Source of the DNA: an uncultured Oscillospiraceae bacterium
Lineage (GTDB): Bacteria; Bacillota; Clostridia; Oscillospirales; Acutalibacteraceae
Reading direction: 5' to 3'
Assembly: GCA_900555015.1 (NCBI GenBank)
Contig: USJL01000005.1
Location: 1-64,000, forward strand
DNA length: 64,000 nt
Positions 15,222 to 22,776 of the stretch are shown here, in pieces (position 1 is the first letter of the stretch; each line of letters starts with the position of its first letter). The notes beneath the pieces were generated by a model. That model did no database searches. It saw nothing but the letters and a program-made list of their open reading frames with translations, and was not told the origin of the DNA. Position numbers and translations under genes: made by a program.

Positions 15222-16772
15222 ATGGAAAAAATTCTCGTTCTTGATTTTGGCGGTCAGTATAATCAGCTTATAGCACGCCGTGTGCGTGACCATAAGGTTT
15301 ATGCAGAGATTTTGCCTTACACAACTCCTATAGAGGAAATTAAAAAGAATAATTATAAAGGTATTATTTTTACCGGCGGCCCTAATTCCGTTTATGATAT
15401 GGAATCACCCCATTATACGGCAAACATTCTTGATTTGGGTATTCCCGTTTTGGGCATTTGCTACGGTTGCCAGCTTATCGCTTGGATGACTCAGGGCGAA
15501 GTTAAATCCGCACCGGTTTCAGAATACGGTAAAATTGAACTTAATGTGTTAAACAGCGGTTCAAAATTGTTTAAAAATGTGCCTGAAAAATCTGTTGTTT
15601 GGATGAGCCATACAGATTATATTGCAACTGCACCGGCAGGATTTGAAATTGTGGGTAATACAAACGATTGTCCTTGCGCAGCAATGGAAAATGTTGAAAA
15701 AAATATTTATGCGGTTCAATTTCATCCGGAAGTAACTCATTCACAGTTTGGCAATCAAATGCTTTATAATTTCCTTTACGAGGTTTGCGGTTGTGCAGGC
15801 GATTGGGTTATGGATAATTTTATTGATGATACCGTTGCCGCTTTAAGAGAAAAAATCGGCGATAAAAACGTTATTCTCGGTCTTTCCGGCGGCGTGGATT
15901 CTTCCGTTGCGGCAGGTCTTCTTTCAAGGGCAGTGGGTAAACAGCTTACTTGTGTTTTTGTAGACCAGGGATTAATGCGTAAAGATGAAGGCGACTTTGT
16001 TGAAAAAACATTTACAAGCCTTTTTGATATGAATTTTGTTCGTGTAAATTGCGGCGACCATTTTATGGAATGCCTTAAAGGTGTTACAGACCCTGAGGAA
16101 AAGCGCAAAATTATAGGCACGGAATTTTATAAGGTTTTCTGGGATGAAGTTCGTTCACGTGCCGAAGACGGTTATTTTGCACAGGGTACCATTTACCCTG
16201 ACAGAATCGAATCCGGTAAGGGTAAAAGTAACGGCAAGGCAAATACTGCCGTAATTAAAACTCATCATAATATGGTTGAAAAACCGGCAGATATTAATTT
16301 TATTGACACTGTTGAACCTTTGGGCGATTTGTTTAAAGACGAGGTTCGCAAAGTAGGCGAAAAGCTTGGAATTCCAAAGGAACTTGTTTGGCGCCAGCCG
16401 TTCCCGGGTCCCGGCTTAGGTGTAAGAATTTTGGGAGAAGTTACAGCCGAAAAGGTTAAAATTCTTCAAGACGCCGATTGGGTTTTGCGAGATGAAATGG
16501 CAAAGAACGGTTATGAAAGCAATTTGGCACAGTTTTTCTGCGTACTTCCCGGCGTTAACTCCGTTGGTGTAATGGGTGACCACAGAACTTATGATAATGT
16601 TGTGGTTATAAGAGCTGTTACAACAGATGATTTTATGACAGCCGATTGGGCAAGAATACCTTATGATATTCTTGCAAAGGTTTCAAACCGCATAACAAAC
16701 GAATGCGCGCACATTAACCGTGTTGTTTACGACATCACCTCCAAACCCCCCGGCACAGTGGAGTGGGAATAA
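15222..16772 (+). CDS. guaA: GMP synthase (glutamine-hydrolysing)
   Basis: 516 residues. The N-terminal class-I glutamine amidotransferase has the nucleophile in GICYGCQL (about residue 79) and the catalytic His in FHPEVTHS. The ATP-pyrophosphatase domain follows with its PP-loop [11 protein letters not shown] (about 221), and the C-terminal dimerisation domain ends KPPGTVEWE. It aminates XMP to GMP. The start follows GGGAGG. The prophage begins directly after the 3' end of this gene, a known insertion hotspot; the reading frame is intact. Confidence 0.97.
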   Translation: MEKILVLDFGGQYNQLIARRVRDHKVYAEILPYTTPIEEIKKNNYKGIIFTGGPNSVYDMESPHYTANILDLGIPVLGICYGCQLIAWMTQGEVKSAPVSEYGKIELNVLNSGSKLFKNVPEKSVVWMSHTDYIATAPAGFEIVGNTNDCPCAAMENVEKNIYAVQFHPEVTHSQFGNQMLYNFLYEVCGCAGDWVMDNFIDDTVAALREKIGDKNVILGLSGGVDSSVAAGLLSRAVGKQLTCVFVDQGLMRKDEGDFVEKTFTSLFDMNFVRVNCGDHFMECLKGVTDPEEKRKIIGTEFYKVFWDEVRSRAEDGYFAQGTIYPDRIESGKGKSNGKANTAVIKTHHNMVEKPADINFIDTVEPLGDLFKDEVRKVGEKLGIPKELVWRQPFPGPGLGVRILGEVTAEKVKILQDADWVLRDEMAKNGYESNLAQFFCVLPGVNSVGVMGDHRTYDNVVVIRAVTTDDFMTADWARIPYDILAKVSNRITNECAHINRVVYDITSKPPGTVEWE

Positions 16773-16781
16773 TGAATGAAA

Positions 16782-16830
16782 CCCCTGAATACCGCTTAAA
16801 CAGGCGATATTTAGGGGCTATTTTTGTTTT
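16782..16830 (+). terminator. Terminator at the guaA/prophage junction
   Basis: CCCCTGAATACCGC (16782-16795) pairs with GCGATATTTAGGGG (16804-16817) at 13 of 14 positions, followed by CTATTTTTGTTTT. It ends guaA transcription and may include the attachment region. Confidence 0.8.
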
Positions 16831-16831
16831 G

Positions 16832-16905
16832 TGGTACTATTATGGTACTATGTTTTTGATATGTTTCTCTCTGTTCTCTATATTGTATCATTTTTGTGGT
16901 ACTAT
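16832..16905. repeat. Three TGGTACTAT repeats near the integrase (arm-site candidates)
   Basis: Exact 9-bp direct repeats at 16832-16840, 16843-16851 and 16897-16905; the last lies inside the 3' end of the integrase gene. Short direct repeats beside the attachment site are the usual arm-type binding sites of tyrosine integrases. The function is inferred from position. Confidence 0.5.
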
Positions 16906-18000
16906 CATTTTATCAATATCTTTGACAATTCCATCTTTATGTTTATCAAGTTCACGTGCGATAGAATCAGAGGTACTGGGATAAAGATGTGCATAGGTAC
17001 GGTCAACAACCTCAGCTGTATCACCAATTCTGTCAGCAATAGCGTGTGTACGATAGCCGAGTTCAATAAGTAATGATACGTGAGAATGTCTGAGGTCATG
17101 CACTCTGATGCGTTTTACTCCTGCAGCTTTGGCAATATAGTCAAGTTCTTTATTAAGTGCAGTTTTAGTAAAATAAAATATTCGGTCTTTTTCACCTATT
17201 CCGTATATGCTTTCAATGTATTCAATAAGTTCATCATATACAAATTGCGGCATAGGCGTTTTGCGAATACTGTTATCAGTTTTTGGCGGTCCGAATACAT
17301 CTTCGCCTTTTATACGGTGGTATGTTTCATAGATGTTAAGAGATTTACTCTCGTGGAGTATCTTTTCAGGAGTAAGTGCTAAGCACTCCCCTACACGTAA
17401 GCCGCACCAAAACAATATCATAAAACAAAGGTGATATACTGGCCGAGTTTCGTACTTTATAACTTGGTTGAATTCATCCAATGTCCAAAACTGCATTTCA
17501 CCAGCTTGTTTTTTTCCTATGTTTTTTACTCTTTGACAAGGATTTATAGGCAAATTGTGATATTGTACAGCATAATTGAATATAGCTGTTAACTGACTGT
17601 TTACCGAACGTAGATAGGTTTGTGAATAAGGCTTTTTTGTTCTGTCACTTATTTTAGTTAACATTTCATTCTGCCAATATCTAATATCGGTGTTTGTGAT
17701 TTCAGCTATTTCTCTTTTTTCAAAATATGGAACAATATGCAAGTTAATAATATTTTTTTTCATTTCAACTGTGCCTGGTCTTAATCTTGTTTCCATATCT
17801 TTGTAGTACAATTCAAGCAAAGAGGCAAATGTCATGTGTGGATCTGAGGCATCCTGCATTAAAAATTCCCTTTCGTATGCTTTAGCCTCACGCTGAGTTT
17901 TGAAACCGCGTTTTTTCTTTTGTTTTCGATTACCCATCCAATCTACATAATAAAACTTGGTGTACCATGTGCCACGTTGCTCGTCTTTATATACAGGCAT
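16888..18000 (-). CDS. Tyrosine-family phage integrase
   Basis: 370 residues. An N-terminal arm-binding part (WYTKFYYVDWMGNRKQKKKRGF) is followed by a SAM-like core-binding region (about 60-160) and the catalytic domain with CGLRVGE (first Arg), VHDLRHSH (HxxR) and the nucleophile in VDRTYAHLYP. It integrates and excises the prophage. The gene points toward guaA with its 3' end at the junction, so it lies beside the attachment site. The start follows GGATGTG. Confidence 0.93.
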   Translation of the reverse strand: MPVYKDEQRGTWYTKFYYVDWMGNRKQKKKRGFKTQREAKAYEREFLMQDASDPHMTFASLLELYYKDMETRLRPGTVEMKKNIINLHIVPYFEKREIAEITNTDIRYWQNEMLTKISDRTKKPYSQTYLRSVNSQLTAIFNYAVQYHNLPINPCQRVKNIGKKQAGEMQFWTLDEFNQVIKYETRPVYHLCFMILFWCGLRVGECLALTPEKILHESKSLNIYETYHRIKGEDVFGPPKTDNSIRKTPMPQFVYDELIEYIESIYGIGEKDRIFYFTKTALNKELDYIAKAAGVKRIRVHDLRHSHVSLLIELGYRTHAIADRIGDTAEVVDRTYAHLYPSTSDSIARELDKHKDGIVKDIDKMIVPQK

Positions 18001-18025
18001 AAAATCACATCCTTAGATAAAATTA

Positions 18026-18047
18026 CCCCTCTTTAAGTGAAGAGGGG
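18026..18047 (-). terminator. Terminator of the leftward membrane protein gene
   Basis: CCCCTCTT (18026-18033) pairs with AAGAGGGG (18040-18047). Read leftward it is followed by TAATTTTATC. Confidence 0.6.
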
Positions 18048-18058
18048 CGATTTTTATT

Positions 18059-18571
18059 TTATAATTCAATTTGTTTTACTTCAGTATTTGTTCTTGAATT
18101 CTTAAAGTCATTAACGATTTTTCCAGGAGCAAAACCACTCATATATGTATCAAGTGTAATTCCTTTTTGTTCGCCTTCACTTTCATATGTAATTAACATA
18201 TATACGGTTGAAGCACCGAGAACAGCACCTGCAAGACCAAATACTAAATATCCGGCAACAGCACCGCTCGTGTCGATGTCCTTGCCTGTAACAGTTTCAA
18301 TACTTGTGATTTTATCTTTTGATATAGAAATTTCTTGATTGTCTTTCTTAAAAACGATTTTGTCTTCACAATAGAATAAATCTATAACAACACCCTGAGG
18401 AAGAGGCAGACCGTTAATATGTTTCATTTGACCTGTATATTTAGGGTTGTATTTTGCTTTATTAGCATTTTTTGCTTGCTGATTTTCTGTACTTTTTTTA
18501 ATGCATTTATAAATTAAAAAGGCAGCGCCTATAAGTGCAATGAAAATTATTATAAAGTTCAAAGCGTCCAT
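18059..18571 (-). CDS. Membrane-anchored protein of the lysogeny module, unknown function
   Basis: 170 residues. Residues 4-22 form an N-terminal membrane helix, followed by a polar linker with NGLPLPQGVVIDLFYCEDKIVFKKD (a PH-like strand run) and a second hydrophobic Gly/Ala-rich stretch (GAVAGYLVFGLAGAVLGAS) that may insert in the membrane. It lies between integrase and repressor and runs leftward with them, so it is likely expressed in the lysogen. Membrane proteins in that spot often act in superinfection exclusion; that is inference only. Confidence 0.65.
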   Translation of the reverse strand: MDALNFIIIFIALIGAAFLIYKCIKKSTENQQAKNANKAKYNPKYTGQMKHINGLPLPQGVVIDLFYCEDKIVFKKDNQEISISKDKITSIETVTGKDIDTSGAVAGYLVFGLAGAVLGASTVYMLITYESEGEQKGITLDTYMSGFAPGKIVNDFKNSRTNTEVKQIEL

Positions 18572-18743
18572 ATATTCTCCTTAAAATAATTATTTTGACC
18601 GTAAAACCTGTCATTTTGGTAAACGGTACTGATTTCTAACGTAATTCGTGATATAATAACAAATTAAACGTTACTTCATCAATATTCCGTACTTTATTAT
18701 TGCTCTTTATTGAGTAAATAATATGGAACGGAGGTACATACAA

Positions 18744-18866
18744 ATGAATAGCACAAGAGAAGAATTGCTTGAAGAATTGAAATCAAGCACATTCACTCTT
18801 AGAGATGACGAGATGCAAGAGCTTATTGATTATGCCTTAAGTTTAATAAATCGGCGTACTCAATAA
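18744..18866 (+). CDS. 40-residue protein convergent with and overlapping the repressor gene
   Basis: Starts with ATG seven bases after a strong ACGGAGG and ends TAA at 18864-18866, overlapping the 3' end of the oppositely transcribed repressor by 44 bases. The product is acidic and helical (EELLEELKSS ... EMQELIDYALSLI), looking like a small multimerisation helix. A TATAAT box lies near 18654. No domain is recognised. It could interact with the repressor or be the remnant of a second regulator. Confidence 0.5.
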   Translation: MNSTREELLEELKSSTFTLRDDEMQELIDYALSLINRRTQ

Positions 18867-19158
18867 GTTTTTTTATATCCTCGTCCGTCATATCGGCAGA
18901 AACATCTAACAATAATTTCTGCTTAGGACTAATAGGCTGCTCCTTTGGGGTAGCCTTATTTTTTTTGTCCGTTTTTCCTAATAAGTAATCGACAGATACA
19001 TCAAAGTAATCTGAGATTTTTAATAACACATCAGCATTGGGGTTTGCTCCACTTTTCCAATGTGTTGCTGCAGCACTTGAAAAACCTAATTCTTTACACA
19101 CAGGATTAGGTTTTGTTCCACTATCTACACATAATGAGTAAAATCTATCCCAGAAAAT
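18823..19158 (-). CDS. CI-like XRE-family phage repressor with an apparent ATT start
   Basis: The leftward frame encodes a full XRE helix-turn-helix: FWDRFYSLCVDSGTKPNPV, then CKELGFSSAAATHWKSGANP and VLLKISDYFDVSVDYLLGKT, followed by a Lys-rich linker and a short C-terminal helix. The conventional GTG at 19101 would cut off the first helix, so the true start must lie upstream. The frame is closed by a stop around 19177-19179, and no ATG, GTG or TTG occurs in between. An ATT at 19158-19156, six bases after GGGGGT, is the best candidate. It gives 111 residues. Confidence 0.6.
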   Translation of the reverse strand: MFWDRFYSLCVDSGTKPNPVCKELGFSSAAATHWKSGANPNADVLLKISDYFDVSVDYLLGKTDKKNKATPKEQPISPKQKLLLDVSADMTDEDIKKLIEYADLLNLRHNQ

Positions 19159-19186
19159 ATCAACACCCCCAAAAAGTCATATAAAA

Positions 19187-19200
19187 CTACACAAATGTAG
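19187..19200. promoter_or_regulatory. Operator O1, palindrome CTACA-N4-TGTAG
   Basis: CTACACAAATGTAG, 14 bp, just upstream of the repressor gene. It matches the palindrome at 19261-19274, so both are probably bound by one phage regulator. Confidence 0.65.
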
Positions 19201-19252
19201 AAAGACTTTTTTGTAAACTTTCAACAAATCTTAAAAAAGTAAGATAAAACTA

Positions 19253-19280
19253 TTGAAAATCTACATAGATGTAGTATAAT
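19253..19280 (+). promoter_or_regulatory. Rightward early promoter with embedded operator O2
   Basis: TTGAAA (19253-19258), a 16-bp spacer, TATAAT (19275-19280). The spacer contains operator O2, CTACATAGATGTAG (19261-19274), so repressor binding would directly block RNA polymerase. Transcription is expected from about 19287, inside the left arm of the RNA structure that follows. Confidence 0.75.
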
Positions 19281-19436
19281 TAAACCAAGTTAAGAAATTG
19301 AAAAAACCTCAACGAGTATCTGACCTACTTGTTGCTTTGGACGGCACGAGGGTATCAGCTTTTTAACGAGTAAGCAGTTTGCAATGTTCCCTACAGCAGG
19401 CTGCTTACATTTTGAACTGTTCTTAACTTGGTTTAA
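19280..19436 (+). ncRNA. Candidate structured RNA in the early leader, closed by a 17-bp stem
   Basis: A perfect 17-bp inverted repeat joins TTAAACCAAGTTAAGAA (19280-19296) to its complement at 19420-19436. Inside are a 9-bp stem, CAACGAGTA (19310-19318) with TACTTGTTG (19326-19334), and an 8-bp stem, GTAAGCAG (19370-19377) with CTGCTTAC (19401-19408). The loop CTGACC (19320-19325) can reach TCAG at 19355-19358, a possible pseudoknot. It has no reading frame and fills the space between the early promoter and the first rightward gene. It could be a cis-acting leader or a processed RNA; no known family is assigned. Confidence 0.6.
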
Positions 19437-19491
19437 GTATATCACAGTTTTTAATAGTAATCAATAATTAAATAATTAAAGGGGGTTGTAT

Positions 19492-19836
19492 ATGAATATG
19501 ACAATCACATCAGGAGAACACGTATTTGAATTGGTCGATTTTGTTCCTTCAGGCTATGAGATTTGGAACATAGGTAAAAATATGATTGACGGATACTTAC
19601 CACTCTGCAGAGTAATACCCGGAACATACAACGTTGAGGCAGATACATTAAAGGCAATTAAAATTGATGGAGCACAAACAATCCTTGCAGCCATAGGCGG
19701 AGGTCAGAATACCATTGCGGAAATGGAAAAGTATATCAAACGATATAAAAATGCAAAACCTGGAACATGGTCGTACAGTCAGGTACAGCGAATGAAAAAA
19801 GCCATTCCGATAATGAAACAGATTAAATGGAATTGA
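19492..19836 (+). CDS. First early-operon protein, unknown function
   Basis: 114 residues from the ATG at 19492, six bases after GGGGG. The sequence has a mixed-strand N-terminal half (SGEHVFELVDFVPSGYEIWN) and a basic C-terminal half with helices (MEKYIKRYKNAKPGTWS, QVQRMKKAIPIM) that could bind nucleic acid. As the first gene after the rightward promoter and structured leader it is likely among the earliest expressed. I do not recognise the family. Confidence 0.65.
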   Translation: MNMTITSGEHVFELVDFVPSGYEIWNIGKNMIDGYLPLCRVIPGTYNVEADTLKAIKIDGAQTILAAIGGGQNTIAEMEKYIKRYKNAKPGTWSYSQVQRMKKAIPIMKQIKWN

Positions 19837-19852
19837 TTAAGGAGGTAGAAAA

Positions 19853-20044
19853 ATGAGCATTGGTGAAAACATTAAATCTCGCAGAGAAAAACTTGGTCTC
19901 ACACAGAGTGAACTTGGTGATGCTGCTTGTGTTACTTGTCAAATGATTTCTCAGATTGAGAACAATGTTAAAGTTCCATCAAGCACAGTTTTGTTTTTAA
20001 TTGCAGACAAACTCAAATGTAAAGCTGATGATCTGAGAAGTTAA
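19853..20044 (+). CDS. Cro-like XRE helix-turn-helix regulator
   Basis: 63 residues that are almost entirely one HTH domain: IGENIKSRREKLGLTQSELG, then CVTCQMISQIENNVKVPSS and the final helix to DDLRS. The size and location, rightward and just after the operator region, fit a Cro-type regulator. It starts behind AGGAGG. It is the likely partner and antagonist of the leftward repressor at the CTACA-N4-TGTAG sites (inference). Confidence 0.85.
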   Translation: MSIGENIKSRREKLGLTQSELGDAACVTCQMISQIENNVKVPSSTVLFLIADKLKCKADDLRS

Positions 20045-20087
20045 TTTTATCTTAATTACATTATATCGTAAATGAGAGGTGATTAAA

Positions 20088-20528
20088 ATGAACAAAACGA
20101 GCAGTAATATCTACAAAAATGCACGATTAAAGGCAGAATTAAGACGAGAACCTGTTGCGGAAGAGTTACATATTGATGTCCGTACTCTTGATAAGTACGA
20201 ATCACTTGACGGTCGTGTTCCTTCTGATGAAATCGTGAAAAAGATGTGCGAGCTTTACAACAATAAATATCTTGCATATTTACATATAAAGCAATCACCT
20301 TTAGGAGAGTTTTTACCTGATTTACAGCCGACTACATTTGAAGGTGCTACTTTAACAATGGTAAGCAGTTTGAATGATGTAAATGGAATTGTAAATCAAA
20401 TTATTAAAATTGCATCCGACGGTAAAGTTAATGATTGTGAAAAAGCAGATTGGGAAGAATGCTGCAAGGAAATAACGCATCTTGCAAGTGCAATATTTTC
20501 AATCAATTTTTCGGACAAGGAGGGATAG
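20088..20528 (+). CDS. Early HTH-containing regulator
   Basis: 146 residues from the ATG at 20088, eight bases after GAGAGGT (a GTG at 20079 is the alternative). The N-terminal 60 residues resemble an XRE-type HTH (KNARLKAELRREPVAEELHI, VRTLDKYESLDGRVPSDEI). The C-terminal half is helical with several Cys (CEKADWEECCKEI) and may mediate multimerisation. Widespread in Firmicutes prophages directly after Cro. DNA binding is inferred. Confidence 0.7.
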   Translation: MNKTSSNIYKNARLKAELRREPVAEELHIDVRTLDKYESLDGRVPSDEIVKKMCELYNNKYLAYLHIKQSPLGEFLPDLQPTTFEGATLTMVSSLNDVNGIVNQIIKIASDGKVNDCEKADWEECCKEITHLASAIFSINFSDKEG

Positions 20529-20530
20529 GT

Positions 20531-20782
20531 ATGTCAGGTATGTGGTACACGGCAAAAGATGTAATGATACTGCTTGATGTCGGTGAATCAACGGCATACA
20601 AAATAATGACTAAATTAGGCAGTGAAATTTCAAAAAAGAAGGTACCAGGAAAAGAAGATATACATTTTGCCAAACCGCCAAGAGGAAAGATACAAAAATC
20701 ATTTTTTTGTGAAAAGTATATGCTCGATAAAACAGAGTGTGATGCGTATTTGAAAGCGTTAAAGACAGAAAAAGCAAGTTGA
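20531..20782 (+). CDS. Excisionase-like small winged-helix protein
   Basis: 83 residues from the ATG at 20531 behind GGAGGGA. The beginning, MWYTAKDVMILLDVGESTAYK, has the MerR/Xis-type winged-helix pattern in which an aromatic-Thr-Ala-x-(D/E) start leads into the DNA helix. The C-terminal half is basic. Such proteins direct excision or act as small regulators. An in-frame ATG at 20540 is also possible. Confidence 0.6.
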   Translation: MSGMWYTAKDVMILLDVGESTAYKIMTKLGSEISKKKVPGKEDIHFAKPPRGKIQKSFFCEKYMLDKTECDAYLKALKTEKAS

Positions 20783-20793
20783 AATATTTATTA

Positions 20794-20923
20794 AATCAGC
20801 TCTTATAAGAGTAGCAGGGTTATGGTTTTATTCTCTTATAAGTGTGTGTTTAGCCATCAGACGTAATAACCCCTTTTCACATTATTTTGCGATGGCGCCC
20901 TGCTACCGTTATAAGGGCTGATT
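20794..20923 (+). ncRNA. Candidate structured RNA with a long closing helix and pseudoknot
   Basis: AATCAGC-TCTTATAA (20794-20808) pairs with TTATAAGG-GCTGATT (20909-20923), with one wobble. After a 3-nt internal loop, TAGCAGGG (20812-20819) pairs with CCCTGCTA (20898-20905). Inside, GGTTAT (20818-20823) can pair with ATAACC (20866-20871), and GCCATC (20853-20858) with GATGGC (20891-20896). The order a-b-a'-b' makes a pseudoknot. There is no reading frame. It lies between two early genes on the coding strand. Its class is unknown to me. Confidence 0.65.
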
Positions 20924-20950
20924 ATCAAAAGTTTTTTTGGAGGTTTAAAT

Positions 20951-21301
20951 ATGAAAAAATTTGATGTTGAGTTAAAGCAGGCTTTACGACTTATAAAGTC
21001 ACATTGTGTGTCAAATTTTTCTTCAAATCAAAACTGTAAAGAATGTCAACTTTATCAGTTTTGCAAAACAGAGCCGGCAACGTGGTCTATTGATACAGTT
21101 GATTTTGCTATCGGATGTCCGCATTCAAACAAATGCGTAAATGTATTTATGCACGAAATGGAAAAGGTGTCTCTTTTAAGAACAATTAAAGCACATGAAA
21201 CAACAATAACATCATTAAGACAGCAAAGAGATTCGTTGGAAAATATACTCAACGAACATTATCCTGATTGGAAATCAAAAATATCCAAGAAAGGAGCTTA
21301 A
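20951..21301 (+). CDS. Cys-containing early protein with C-terminal coiled coil
   Basis: 116 residues starting behind GGAGG. The N-terminal half holds spaced cysteines (HCVSN, NCKECQLYQFC, GCPHSNKC), probably a small metal site. The C-terminal half (ETTITSLRQQRDSLENILNE) is a short coiled coil. It is the first gene after the structured RNA candidate. The family is not recognised. Confidence 0.65.
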   Translation: MKKFDVELKQALRLIKSHCVSNFSSNQNCKECQLYQFCKTEPATWSIDTVDFAIGCPHSNKCVNVFMHEMEKVSLLRTIKAHETTITSLRQQRDSLENILNEHYPDWKSKISKKGA

Positions 21302-21302
21302 T

Positions 21303-21464
21303 ATGCACTATGAGATTTGCCCTTATTGTGGGGCGTATCTTGACCCTGACGAAAAATGCGATTGCCAAAAAGAAAAGGCACCGCCAAAGGCGATACCTGA
21401 AAAATGCAAAGCGGCTAACCGCTGGGCTATTGATAACTTTAAATTGACTAATGAGGAGGTGTAA
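21303..21464 (+). CDS. 53-residue zinc-ribbon-like protein
   Basis: ATG at 21303 one base after the previous stop, TAA at 21462-21464. It begins MHYEICPYCGAYLDPDEKCDC, a CxxC...CxC knuckle, followed by a Pro/Lys-rich linker and a helix. Probably a small metal-binding phage protein of unknown role, translationally coupled to its neighbour. Confidence 0.6.
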   Translation: MHYEICPYCGAYLDPDEKCDCQKEKAPPKAIPEKCKAANRWAIDNFKLTNEEV

Positions 21465-21467
21465 AAA

Positions 21468-21758
21468 ATGGAAATAAGCAAAGAATTGATAGCCGAGGTT
21501 AATGATATATCATCTTGTCAGCCTTCGATTTATGAGATTGAAGCGGCTTACGATTCTGCAGTTGCCAAGCGTGATGATTTAATTAAACGTTTTGGCACAG
21601 ATGAAGGGAAAAGGCTTAAGACAAGATACCTTGCTCATTTAATCGTTGAACAAATACGTACTGACAGATTTTCAGCGTACTGTTTTATGACTTATGAGCA
21701 AAGAGAAAGAGCACACCGCATAAAGCAGGTGTACCCTCGAACCGTAACTACAGTTTAG
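21468..21758 (+). CDS. Early phage protein, unknown function
   Basis: 96 residues, starting nine bases after GGAGG. The sequence is helical with mixed charge (EIEAAYDSAVAKRDDLIKRF ... ERAHRIKQVYPRTV). It lies directly ahead of the DUF1351/RecT recombination genes, but no domain is recognisable. Confidence 0.6.
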   Translation: MEISKELIAEVNDISSCQPSIYEIEAAYDSAVAKRDDLIKRFGTDEGKRLKTRYLAHLIVEQIRTDRFSAYCFMTYEQRERAHRIKQVYPRTVTTV

Positions 21759-21795
21759 CACAAAAAAATAATAAATGCAAGGAGTGATATATGAA

Positions 21796-22776
21796 ATGTC
21801 AACCAACCCACAAGAAAATATTTTTGAGGTTGAGGCGCAGATCGTTGAAGGAACAATTGAACCTATAAAAACCGATGACCTCATTGTTGTTGAACAGTTC
21901 CCTATTATCAAAGAACAGTTGAAGTTAATTAAGGCGGCGGCTGAACAGGATGTTGCTGAGGCTTTGGCAATGGAGTGTACTGAGGAAAACAAGCAGGACA
22001 TTAAAAAACTGAGGACAAGCCTTTCAAAGCAGTTTACGGCTCTTGAAGAAAAGAGAAAAGGTGTTAAGAATGCTATACTCGGTCCATATAACGAATTTGA
22101 GCAGATTTATAAAGAATGTGTTACTAACATTTTTAAGCCTGCTGATGAACAGTTAAAGGCAAAAATTGCGGCTGTGGAAGATGCTCAGAAAAAGGAAAAA
22201 GAGGAAAAGGCTCTGAAGTATTTCAATGAATATGTTGAGAGCAAAGGAATTGATTTCCTGACTTTTGAAAATGTCGGTCTTACTATTAATCTCAGCATAA
22301 GCGACAAGAAATGTAAAGATACAATCAAAGCATTTGTTGACCGTGTTGCCGGTGATTTGGCACTGATTGATACACAGCAGTACAAAGAGGAAATACTTGT
22401 TGAATACAAACAGAATCTTAATGTGAGTAAAGCAATTACATCCGTTACAACACGTCACCGTCTTATTGAAGAAGAGGAAAGAAGACGTGCAGAGGCAGAA
22501 GCAAGGGCCAAAGCGGAGGCTGAACAGGTTGCGGCTGTTGAAACGGCTATGGAAGAAAGCGAGCAGACCGCTTTTGAGGCGCCTGTGGTTGAAACTCCTG
22601 ACGAAAGCGAGTTTATACCTGAGCCTGTTGCAAATCCTGTATATCGTGGCGAAGAGTCTTTTGTACAGCAGGCAAAGAAATACAAAGTAAAATTTGAGGT
22701 TGAAGGCACAATGGATGACCTCAGAGCAATGAAACAATTATTATGCGGAAGGGGTATGAAATATGTCCAACTCTAA
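21796..22776 (+). CDS. DUF1351-family phage protein
   Basis: 326 residues from the ATG at 21796. The N-terminal part carries a long helical stretch (KTDDLIVVEQFPIIKEQLKL ... LRTSLSKQFTALEEKRK). A central domain follows and then a Glu/Ala/Arg-rich coiled coil (LIEEEERRRAEAEARAKAEA). The C-terminal 40 residues form a small folded unit (KVKFEVEGTMDDLRAMKQLL). DUF1351 proteins regularly precede recT in Firmicutes phages and may help the annealing reaction; no activity is established. Its stop overlaps the recT start by 14 bases. Confidence 0.8.
   Translation: MSTNPQENIFEVEAQIVEGTIEPIKTDDLIVVEQFPIIKEQLKLIKAAAEQDVAEALAMECTEENKQDIKKLRTSLSKQFTALEEKRKGVKNAILGPYNEFEQIYKECVTNIFKPADEQLKAKIAAVEDAQKKEKEEKALKYFNEYVESKGIDFLTFENVGLTINLSISDKKCKDTIKAFVDRVAGDLALIDTQQYKEEILVEYKQNLNVSKAITSVTTRHRLIEEEERRRAEAEARAKAEAEQVAAVETAMEESEQTAFEAPVVETPDESEFIPEPVANPVYRGEESFVQQAKKYKVKFEVEGTMDDLRAMKQLLCGRGMKYVQL

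Noticed and set aside
16773-16888. tRNA gene as the phage attachment target
   Set aside because: No cloverleaf can be drawn; the space holds only the guaA terminator and short repeats.
22153-22737. 194-residue minus-strand frame inside the DUF1351 gene
   Set aside because: Leu/Phe/Ser/Cys-rich antisense of a Glu/Lys/Ala-rich coiled coil; no ribosome site.
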